Positions 1 to 5,991 of a DNA stretch of 5,991 bases are shown here, one piece after another; the first letter of the stretch is position 1; each line of letters starts with the position of its first letter. Below the pieces are notes generated by a model. That model was not told the origin of the DNA. It did not search any database and saw nothing but the letters and a program-made list of their open reading frames with translations. The stretch lies in assembly GCA_021199145.1 (NCBI GenBank), contig JAJQIP010000098.1, positions 1 through 5,991 of the forward strand. Reading direction: 5' to 3'. A program made the position numbers and the translations under genes. This stretch comes from Porphyromonadaceae bacterium (lineage in GTDB: Bacteria > Bacteroidota > Bacteroidia > Bacteroidales > UBA11471).

Positions 1-1
1 C

Positions 2-196
2 CCCAATACCTATCTGCCCAACGGTCATAACTACCAGGACGACCGGTTGCGGATTTACCTGCCGGGCAACGGTGGTCTGCTCTCCGCAGTGGCCATGAGG
101 TGTTCTGGTTGGGACGGCAGCGAGGGAACCAATCCCGGCTTCCCCCAAGACGGAAATTGGGACGTACGTTGGGAAGGGCTGCAACCGATGCCTTGA
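2..196 (+). CDS. C-terminal end of an unidentified protein (5' truncated by window edge)
   Basis: An open frame enters from the left edge and runs for 64 codons to a TGA at 194-196. The other two forward frames hit stops at about 29-31 and 108-110. The visible tail is polar and glycine/tryptophan-rich. It contains RIYLPGNGGLLSAVAM, a Gly-Trp-Asp-Gly step, then NPGFPQDGNWDVRWEGL just before the end. G/C-rich third positions match the downstream genes, so I take it as real coding sequence. I do not recognise the family with confidence. The compact Gly/Trp/Pro-rich end would suit an extracellular or periplasmic enzyme, perhaps a carbohydrate-active one given the SusC-type gene downstream, but this is inference from context. 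It lies 49 bases upstream of the FAS1 lipoprotein gene on the same strand with no terminator visible between them, so co-transcription is possible. Confidence 0.75.
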   Translation, partial: PNTYLPNGHNYQDDRLRIYLPGNGGLLSAVAMRCSGWDGSEGTNPGFPQDGNWDVRWEGLQPMP

Positions 197-245
197 TGTG
201 TGAAATATAAAGAGATCTATTCTATATAGAAAAACGAAAACAATT
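197..245 (+). promoter_or_regulatory. AT-rich leader before the FAS1 lipoprotein gene
   Basis: This 49-base gap is markedly more A/T-rich than the flanking coding DNA and ends in an A-rich run (bases 230-243) directly before the ATG. There is no Shine-Dalgarno-like GGAGG. This is normal for Bacteroidota, where an A-rich upstream region is known to favour initiation. I looked for the Bacteroidota promoter pattern (TTTG near -33, TAnnTTTG near -7) and found no good match, so I do not claim a promoter. The gap is long enough to hold only a compact element, and the gene may simply be read through from upstream. No hairpin followed by a T-run, hence no intrinsic terminator, is visible. Confidence 0.4.
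220..231. repeat. 12-base perfect palindrome TTCTATATAGAA
   Basis: The bases 220-231 read the same on both strands (TTCTATATAGAA). It sits 14 bases upstream of the FAS1 gene start, inside the AT-rich leader. A dyad of this size could be an operator half-site pair or a weak mRNA hairpin. The sequence is low-complexity A/T, however, so chance is a serious alternative. No second copy was noticed by eye in the other intergenic gaps. Confidence 0.35.
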
Positions 246-2618
246 ATGAGAAAAGGAACTAATCTTTTAGCCAGTGCCTTTCTGATTCTCTTTGCATTTT
301 CCAGCTGTAACGAGATGGACAAGTACTATGACAACGACAAGCATTCTACTTCGGTCTCGGTGGGAAATGGTTGGGACTATTTGAATAGCAAAGGCAATTT
401 TACCAACTTCCTGGCCGCTGTCGATCAGGCCGGTTACACGGATTTGGTGAAGGGGAAAGGTCTTGCCACGATTTTCGCCCCTGACGATGAGGCTTTCGAA
501 GCCTATTTCGCCCGTCATGGCTATAGCTCTTTATCCGATATGCCGGCCGAAGAGGTGAGCAACATGATTACCTATCACCTGCTCTATTACAACTTCAACG
601 GCGAGCGGTTTATGACGTATAAGCCGACGGGTACCTCCACGACCGACAACTACGTGGGGTTGTACTTCCAGTATCGGACCAAGAGCCGTGATGCGAACGA
701 AGAGGTGTACGACCCGGGTGACGGGACCGACCATCTGGTGTTCCACTACGAGAAGAACGTGCCGGTATTCACCCCCAACCTGTTCAATTTCTACGGTTCG
801 ACCGGCCGGCAGAATTACGACTACTTCTACGGGGACGGCCTCTGGGAAGGCGACAACTATGTCGAGGGGGACGACCCCTATTTCCGGGTTTCCAATGCCG
901 GTGTGAAGGAGTACGATATCATCACCGATAACGGTTATATCTTCGTTCTTGATGATGTGGTGGAGCCGTTGAAGACCATTTACCAGACCATGAGCGAGAA
1001 TCCCGACTATTCGCAGTTCACGGCGGCCTACGACCGTTTCAAGGCTCTCTATTACGATGAGGATATCTCCCAGGATTACGGGTATGGTGATTCTCTTTAC
1101 ATCTATCAACATTCAGGGCTTTTTTCCATTGCTTCGGAGTGGCCGCTTGCTGTTTCGGAGACTTTATTGGGCCCGTTGGCCTACGGTTCGTTGACCGTGT
1201 TCGCCCCCTCCGACCAGGCCATCAATGAATTTTTCAACCGCTATTGGGCGGAGTATTATGACGATTTCGCTTCGGTGAACTTCAATCCTCTCTACACCTT
1301 CATGGGAGAGCAGTTGGCGATTCACCGGCTGAACGGGCAGATAGGTCCCTGTCTCCCCTCCGAAGTGGATGCGGGCAATGTGGTGACGGCTGTCAGTGCT
1401 ACAGCGGTCGATGTCACCTCCTCCGAGGTGACCGACCCCGCCTTCTGCTCCAACGGTATCTTCTACGGGGTGCAAAAAGTGTGCGAGCCCAAATACTTCT
1501 CTTATGTCACGGCGCCGGCCTTTATCAACCCTGACTACAACATGTTCCTGATACTGATGCAACGGGCTGGGGTGCTCGACCTCTATACCGCCGACAACCA
1601 ATATTTCTATGCCTTCTATCCGACCGATGAGATACTGCAGAACACGGCGGTCGGCGGTGGTGTGGAGGAGACGATGGAATATGTAAATCCCCAGCCCAAC
1701 CGTTACGGCTACGAAGATGTTGTTTACGTCGATGGGGATGAGACTCCGTCGGTAAACGGCGGGAAAGCCAAACGGATTGTACAAAGCCAGTTCTGCGACA
1801 AGGTGATTGAATTGAGCACGGGGGAGAAGATTTACCACTCCACCTACGGAAGCTACAACTACATCTACCAGAATGCGGGCGACAGCCTCTTCTCGTCGCA
1901 ACTCTATTACGAACATTACGGTAAGGTGTATCCCGATGATAACAATATGATTAAGGCGGAGCCGATTACGAATATCTCGGTGAAAAACGGAGAGGCTTAC
2001 GCTTTGGTGGGTGAATCGAATGCCTCGGCCCTGATGCCGGTGGAAGACGACTTCGAGTCGCTCTCTGTGAAGACCTCCACCTATTTGCCGTGGGAGTTGA
2101 CCGAGACGACCTACGGAGCCCGTAACTTCTATGTTTCGGGGTTGAATGCCTTCATCGATGAAAATACCTATGAGTCGACCATCTTCACCACGATGAAGGA
2201 GGTGGGCGGTTCGGGCGCCACCCCCCAATACATCGTCTTCGCCCTCACCAACAATGCGGTGATGAACGCCTGGGACGACGGGATTATCGCGACCGGTACC
2301 GGTGCTCGGAAAACCAACCGGATGGACCGCTATCTGCCCAATGTCTTTGTTCCGGTGGAGGAGAACATGTTGACCGGTTATCCTTTCCCGCAGGACGGAG
2401 AGCATTACGGGGCGTTGAAGACCTTTAAGATTACGGCCGACGGGCAGCGTTCGTCCATTATCCTGGATACCAGCAGCTACCCGATGACGGTGACGACCGA
2501 CCAGATGGACCATACCGTTCCGGTGGTCAATGCGTTCCCCTATATCTTCTCCGATTGTGCCATCTACATCATCGATGAGTATCTCGATTTCGGGGAAGAC
2601 TTCAATGTCGGGGAATAA
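246..2618 (+). CDS. Multi-domain fasciclin (FAS1) surface lipoprotein
   Basis: This 790-residue protein has a lipoprotein signal: Lys/Arg start, hydrophobic stretch at residues 7-18, then Phe-Ser-Ser-Cys with the lipidated Cys at 21. An Asn/Glu/Asp-rich stretch follows, resembling the acidic signal that sends Bacteroidota lipoproteins to the cell surface. Four FAS1-like units follow. Unit 1 (about 38-242) has the H1 box TIFAPDDEAF (75-84), the Tyr-His pair (110-111) and the closing strand NGYIFVLDD. Unit 2 (about 245-415) has TVFAPSDQAI (317-326) and an Ile-His pair (359-360). Unit 3 (about 424-610) has the degenerate box YAFYPTDEIL. Unit 4 (about 625-785) has YIVFALTNN and a closing IYIIDEY. 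Units 1 and 3 exceed the usual 130-140 residues, so they carry insertions. Stops are doubled (TAATAA). It sits 36 bases before the SusC-like gene, so the two are probably co-transcribed. A role in ligand binding or as a scaffold for the transporter is inferred; the ligand is unknown. The FAS1 assignment is firm for units 1-2, moderate for 3-4. Confidence 0.93.
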   Translation: MRKGTNLLASAFLILFAFSSCNEMDKYYDNDKHSTSVSVGNGWDYLNSKGNFTNFLAAVDQAGYTDLVKGKGLATIFAPDDEAFEAYFARHGYSSLSDMPAEEVSNMITYHLLYYNFNGERFMTYKPTGTSTTDNYVGLYFQYRTKSRDANEEVYDPGDGTDHLVFHYEKNVPVFTPNLFNFYGSTGRQNYDYFYGDGLWEGDNYVEGDDPYFRVSNAGVKEYDIITDNGYIFVLDDVVEPLKTIYQTMSENPDYSQFTAAYDRFKALYYDEDISQDYGYGDSLYIYQHSGLFSIASEWPLAVSETLLGPLAYGSLTVFAPSDQAINEFFNRYWAEYYDDFASVNFNPLYTFMGEQLAIHRLNGQIGPCLPSEVDAGNVVTAVSATAVDVTSSEVTDPAFCSNGIFYGVQKVCEPKYFSYVTAPAFINPDYNMFLILMQRAGVLDLYTADNQYFYAFYPTDEILQNTAVGGGVEETMEYVNPQPNRYGYEDVVYVDGDETPSVNGGKAKRIVQSQFCDKVIELSTGEKIYHSTYGSYNYIYQNAGDSLFSSQLYYEHYGKVYPDDNNMIKAEPITNISVKNGEAYALVGESNASALMPVEDDFESLSVKTSTYLPWELTETTYGARNFYVSGLNAFIDENTYESTIFTTMKEVGGSGATPQYIVFALTNNAVMNAWDDGIIATGTGARKTNRMDRYLPNVFVPVEENMLTGYPFPQDGEHYGALKTFKITADGQRSSIILDTSSYPMTVTTDQMDHTVPVVNAFPYIFSDCAIYIIDEYLDFGEDFNVGE

Positions 2619-2654
2619 TAACAGAAGTACTAATAGAAACAAGTTATATACGCT
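2619..2654 (+). promoter_or_regulatory. Short AT-rich gap before the SusC-like gene
   Basis: These 36 bases begin with a second in-frame TAA behind the FAS1 gene stop and are A/T-rich up to the ATG at 2655. No Shine-Dalgarno motif, no Bacteroidota -33/-7 pair and no terminator hairpin is visible. Only a 5-base inverted match (ATAAC at 2618-2622 and GTTAT at 2643-2647) is present, too weak to call. The spacing and lack of signals favour one transcript covering the FAS1 and SusC-like genes, with this segment serving as the translation-initiation region. Confidence 0.4.
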
Positions 2655-5600
2655 ATGAAAATAACACGAAAAATAGGCCTTTTGCTGATCGCGTTCGTGG
2701 TCTCCCAGACGATGTGGGCGCAGACGGTTTTGACCGGTAAGGTATCGGAAAGGGCTTCCGGTGAACCGCTTGCCGGTGCGAGTGTTTCTGTGCAGAACAA
2801 GGACGAACGTGCTTTGGTGAGCGTGTTGGTCGATGCCAACGGAGAGTATCGTCTCCGGGTTCCCGACGAGCAGAACTTGACGATTACCTTCTCGTTTATC
2901 GGGATGGAGACCTATACGGTGAAGTACACGGGCCAGAAGGTGCTCAACGCCTCCCTGTCTGAATCCAGCCACGACTTGGAAGAGATTAGCGTCTCGGCCA
3001 AACGGGTGGAGCGCAACGCCATGGGTCTTACCCCTCGGGAAGAGTTGGGAGCCGTACAGCGGATGAGCATGGAGGGGTTGGAGACCGCTCCTGTGACTTC
3101 AGTGGCTGAGGCCCTGCAAGGTGCCCTCTCCAATGTCGATATCGTAACCGGTGCTGACCCTGGGTCGAACAGTACCATCCGTATCCGGGGTACCCAGACC
3201 ATCAACGGTAACGCCGACCCCTTGATTGTGGTCAACGGAGTGCCGTTCCCGGTCGATGTGGATGACTTCGATTTCGCTTCGGCTTCTACCGACGATTACT
3301 CGTCGCTGTTGGATATCTCCCCGGCCGATATCGAGTCGGTCGAGGTGTTGAAGGATGCCCAGGCGACCGCCCTGTGGGGTACCAAGGGTGCCAACGGTGT
3401 CTTGGTCATCAATACCAAAAAGGGTGAGAAAGGGAAAATCTCCTTCACCTTCAATACCAGTGCTGAGGTGAAGAAAGAGGCGAGCACCTATCCGCTTCTC
3501 GACGCCTCGCAGTATGTCTCCCTGATGCAGGATGCCCTCTGGAACTCGATATTGGATCTCGGTTATACCAACTCCACGGCGCAGACCTATCTGGGACTGT
3601 TGAATTCCGACGAGATTAACTTCAACCCTGGGTCGTTGCTCTTCAACGAGTACAACGTCGATACCAAGTGGCTGGACGAGGTTTCGCGCGTGGGCTACAC
3701 GGTCGATAACTCCTTCTCCATGTCGGGTGGCGGTGATAAGGCGACCTACCGCCTCTCCTTGGGTTACCTGAAGGAGAACGGTACCACCATCGGTGCCGAC
3801 CTGCAACGGTTCACGACACGGTTCAACATGATGTACAACTTCTCGAAGAAGTTGGATATCACCTCCGAGTTCTCTTTTACCTATAATATACGTAACTCCA
3901 ACTGGGCGGAGAGCAGCACCTCCAGTCCTCGGAGCATGGCCATGACCAAGATGCCGCAGGAGAGTCCCTACGTGATGACCTCCGACGGTTCGGCCCGCAC
4001 CAGCTCCTACTTCACCCCCTATAGTGACTTCGACCAGACCTTCTATAGCGACGGGGTATACAACCCGGTGGCTTCGGTCAACGAGGCGGTCAACCGGTTG
4101 GATTCCTATTCGACCCGTATCTCCTTCCAACTCCACTACCAGATATTGCCGATGTTCAACTACTACGGTACGGTAGCCCTTACCGCCGACAACACTCGGA
4201 CGAAGAAGTTCCTTCCGTCGAGTGTGAGCGGTGTGCCCTGGATTGGTTCGGGTAGCGGTGACGGTGCCGCCGACGAGGCCAACTATTGGTACAATCGGAG
4301 TTCCGACGCCACGACCGAGCAGCTCTACCTCTATACGGAGAACCGCTTCGTCTACAACCAGACTTTCAACGATATCCACAACATCGTGGCATCGGGCTTC
4401 ATCCAAGTGGAGCAGACCACGAAGACCGCTTACGGTGCCCAGACTTCGGGTAACGCCTCTTACTACCTCTCCGATCCTTCGGTGGGCGGCTACATCGTCT
4501 CCCTCTCCAGTTCGGAGTCGACCACACGGGGTGTCTTCTCCAACCTCTCGGCCCAATACAACCTCTACAACCGCTACATGTTCAACGCCACCTTCCAGAT
4601 GGAGGGTACTTCGGCCCTCCCGAAACAGTCCCGTTGGGGATTCTTCCCGACCTTCGGTCTGGGCTGGCAGCTCGGCGATGAGGAGTTCATGCGGAATCAG
4701 GATGTCATCTCCCTCTTGAAGCTGCGTCTCAGTTGGGGGCAGACCGGTAACGCTCCTTCGGGGGTATCGCCCTATGTCGGCACCTTCAGTGCGGCCTCTT
4801 CGGGATACCTCGACATGTCGGCCATCTCCCCCTCGACCATCCAGTTGGATAACATCGACTGGGAGGTCATCGACAAATGGAACGCCGGTGTCGACTTCGG
4901 ACTCCTCAACGACAAAATCATGTTTACCGTCGACCTCTACAAGAACATCACCAACAATATGTTGCAGAAGAATATGGTGCTTCCTACCTCGACGGGTTTC
5001 AGCAAGATACTCTGGTACAACTCCGGTAAGATGACCAACCGAGGCTGGGAGTTCCGTATCGACCTCAACGATATTGTGAAGACGAAGGACTGGAAGTTCA
5101 ACTTCTCGCTGAACATCTCCCAAAACGACAACATGGTCAACGAATTCCCCTCCAACCTCGATATGGAGAACTACTCCTTCGGGAACGGGAACTACGCTTA
5201 CCTGATTATGGCGGGCAACCCGTTGGGAGCCTTCTACGGCTACCGTTACAAAGGGGTCTATGCCAATACCGACGACACCTATGCCCGTGACCTCAACGGG
5301 AATGTCATCTACGACATCGACGGCAAGCCGGTAGTCATCAAGAACGGTACGACGACCGTCTACCCGGGAGATGCCAAGTATGAGGATATCAACGGCGATG
5401 GTGTCATCGACTCCAACGATATTGTCTACCTCGGCAACTATAACCCGAAATTCATCGGCGGTTTCAACTTCCGTCTCTCTTACAAGAACTGGCAACTGTC
5501 GGCCAACTTCCAGGGCCGTATCGGGCAGAAGGTCTACAACTCCACCCGTTACTCCTCCGAGTTGATGCGTACCAAGAACAACCAAAGTACCGCTACGTTG

Positions 5601-5951
5601 CGGCGTTGGCGGAACGAAGGGGATGTGACCGATATCCCACGCGCCCTCTATGGACAGGGATACAACTCCCTCGGTTCCGACCGGTATATTGAGGATGCCA
5701 CCTTCTTGCGTCTGAAGACCATCACCTTGAAATATTCCTTCCCGAGGAATATCACCAAGAAGATGCATCTCTCGGCCTTCGATTTCTATGTGACTTCGTA
5801 CGACCTCTTCACCTTGACCAAGTATTCGGGTCAGGATCCGGAGGTGAGCGAGAAGTCGATGGATGACAGCGGCGTAGTGAAGTTGGCGGTCGACAACGCC
5901 TCCACTCCTAAGCCGATACGTGTGAAATTTGGTATAAACCTCCGATTCTAA
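2655..5951 (+). CDS. SusC/RagA-family TonB-dependent outer-membrane transporter
   Basis: This complete 1098-residue protein belongs to the SusC class of TonB-dependent barrels, which import bulky ligands (often glycans or peptides) across the outer membrane together with a SusD-like lid. Order of parts: type I signal peptide (1-22, likely cut between Ala22 and Gln23); carboxypeptidase-regulatory-like beta-sandwich (about 24-105, starting VLTGKVSERASGEPLAGASV); TonB-box region LEEISVSA (108-115); and plug (about 145-257). The plug has SNSTIRIRGTQ, PLIVVNGVP and the SusC signature DIESVEVLKDAQATALWGTKGANGVLVINTKKG split across 225-257. The barrel fills the rest, with the typical late blocks GAFYGYRYKGVY (858-869), DINGDGVIDSND (911-922), FLRLKTITLKYSFP (1017-1030) and a terminal Phe. 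It has no N-terminal STN (secretin/TonB short N-terminal) domain, so no sign of direct anti-sigma signalling. Length is normal for the family. The protein contains no cysteine. The next gene starts 12 bases after the TAA stop, the usual susC-susD arrangement. The substrate cannot be deduced here. Confidence 0.98.
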   Translation: MKITRKIGLLLIAFVVSQTMWAQTVLTGKVSERASGEPLAGASVSVQNKDERALVSVLVDANGEYRLRVPDEQNLTITFSFIGMETYTVKYTGQKVLNASLSESSHDLEEISVSAKRVERNAMGLTPREELGAVQRMSMEGLETAPVTSVAEALQGALSNVDIVTGADPGSNSTIRIRGTQTINGNADPLIVVNGVPFPVDVDDFDFASASTDDYSSLLDISPADIESVEVLKDAQATALWGTKGANGVLVINTKKGEKGKISFTFNTSAEVKKEASTYPLLDASQYVSLMQDALWNSILDLGYTNSTAQTYLGLLNSDEINFNPGSLLFNEYNVDTKWLDEVSRVGYTVDNSFSMSGGGDKATYRLSLGYLKENGTTIGADLQRFTTRFNMMYNFSKKLDITSEFSFTYNIRNSNWAESSTSSPRSMAMTKMPQESPYVMTSDGSARTSSYFTPYSDFDQTFYSDGVYNPVASVNEAVNRLDSYSTRISFQLHYQILPMFNYYGTVALTADNTRTKKFLPSSVSGVPWIGSGSGDGAADEANYWYNRSSDATTEQLYLYTENRFVYNQTFNDIHNIVASGFIQVEQTTKTAYGAQTSGNASYYLSDPSVGGYIVSLSSSESTTRGVFSNLSAQYNLYNRYMFNATFQMEGTSALPKQSRWGFFPTFGLGWQLGDEEFMRNQDVISLLKLRLSWGQTGNAPSGVSPYVGTFSAASSGYLDMSAISPSTIQLDNIDWEVIDKWNAGVDFGLLNDKIMFTVDLYKNITNNMLQKNMVLPTSTGFSKILWYNSGKMTNRGWEFRIDLNDIVKTKDWKFNFSLNISQNDNMVNEFPSNLDMENYSFGNGNYAYLIMAGNPLGAFYGYRYKGVYANTDDTYARDLNGNVIYDIDGKPVVIKNGTTTVYPGDAKYEDINGDGVIDSNDIVYLGNYNPKFIGGFNFRLSYKNWQLSANFQGRIGQKVYNSTRYSSELMRTKNNQSTATLRRWRNEGDVTDIPRALYGQGYNSLGSDRYIEDATFLRLKTITLKYSFPRNITKKMHLSAFDFYVTSYDLFTLTKYSGQDPEVSEKSMDDSGVVKLAVDNASTPKPIRVKFGINLRF

Positions 5952-5963
5952 TATATTACGGAT

Positions 5964-5991
5964 ATGAAGAAGATTTCAATCTATTTAGCGG
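5964..5991 (+). CDS. Start of a probable SusD-like lipoprotein gene (3' truncated by window edge)
   Basis: An ATG at 5964, 12 bases after the SusC-like stop, opens a frame reading MKKISIYLA before the window ends. A Lys-Lys start followed by hydrophobic residues is how a bacterial signal peptide begins. The call as SusD-like rests on position: a SusD-family gene almost always follows a SusC-family gene directly in Bacteroidota, and a very short gap is typical. No SusD sequence feature (lipobox, tetratricopeptide-like helices) lies inside the window, so the family itself is inferred. The gap (5952-5963) shows no Shine-Dalgarno motif, and translation may be coupled to that of the transporter. 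Confidence 0.7.

Noticed and set aside
192..229. Possible Bacteroidota -33/-7 promoter before the FAS1 gene
   Set aside because: Only a partial TTG at 193-195 and a poor TATTCTAT fit to TAnnTTTG were found, too weak to call.
2618..2647. Possible hairpin (ATAAC / GTTAT) between the FAS1 and SusC-like genes
   Set aside because: Only five base pairs, A/T-rich, with a 20-base loop and no T-run; expected by chance and not a terminator.
1164..2972. Long antisense open frame (602 codons) opposite the FAS1 gene and the start of the SusC-like gene
   Set aside because: It spans two well-supported sense genes and their gap, has an Arg/His/Gly/Val-biased composition typical of a shadow frame, and lacks any recognisable motif.
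4231..4719. Forward open frame of 162 codons in another frame inside the SusC-like gene
   Set aside because: Its product is almost entirely Ser/Thr/Pro/Arg, the usual out-of-frame reading of G/C-rich coding DNA, and it lies wholly within the barrel coding sequence.
3099..5768. Very long antisense open frame (889 codons) opposite the SusC-like gene
   Set aside because: The sense strand encodes an unambiguous SusC protein over the whole stretch. The antisense frame stays open because codon choice with G/C third positions avoids reverse-strand stops; its translation is low-complexity (Val/Gly/Arg/His-rich) without any recognisable domain.

Overview
The window reads as a stretch of a Bacteroidota (Bacteroidales-type) nutrient-uptake locus. 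All genes run rightward on the + strand with short gaps (49, 36 and 12 bases), and no Shine-Dalgarno sequences are visible. The central gene is an unmistakable SusC/RagA-type TonB-dependent outer-membrane transporter. It is preceded by a lipoprotein with four fasciclin (FAS1)-like units, and followed by the first codons of what is, by position, very probably the SusD-like partner lipoprotein. Third codon positions are by eye strongly G/C-rich, which suits a higher-GC genus of the order (for example Alistipes- or Barnesiella-like) better than a typical Bacteroides. That genus guess is inference only.

Layout: (1) bases 2-196 are the last 64 codons of a gene whose body lies outside the window; I cannot name it. 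(2) Bases 197-245 are a short AT-rich leader with a 12-base perfect palindrome. (3) Bases 246-2618 encode a 790-residue surface lipoprotein with a type II signal peptide and four FAS1-like repeats of decreasing conservation. (4) Bases 2619-2654 are a short AT-rich gap. (5) Bases 2655-5951 encode a complete 1098-residue SusC-like transporter: signal peptide, carboxypeptidase-regulatory-like domain, TonB-box region, plug and beta-barrel. (6) From 5964 to the window end a new reading frame begins, with the start of an N-terminal signal sequence.

How the genes probably work together (inference from family knowledge): SusC-like barrels import large ligands, often glycans or peptides, using TonB energy, and a SusD-like lipoprotein acts as a lid that captures the ligand. 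A lipoprotein encoded just upstream in the same apparent operon is a natural candidate for an extra surface-exposed ligand-binding or scaffold component. Here that component is built from FAS1 domains, a fold better known for adhesion and matrix binding. I cannot read the ligand from this window. I see no RNA genes, CRISPR array, insertion sequence, transposon end or intrinsic terminator. The most interesting point is the FAS1-SusC-SusD(?) unit, whose annotation is recognisable but whose job is not evident.
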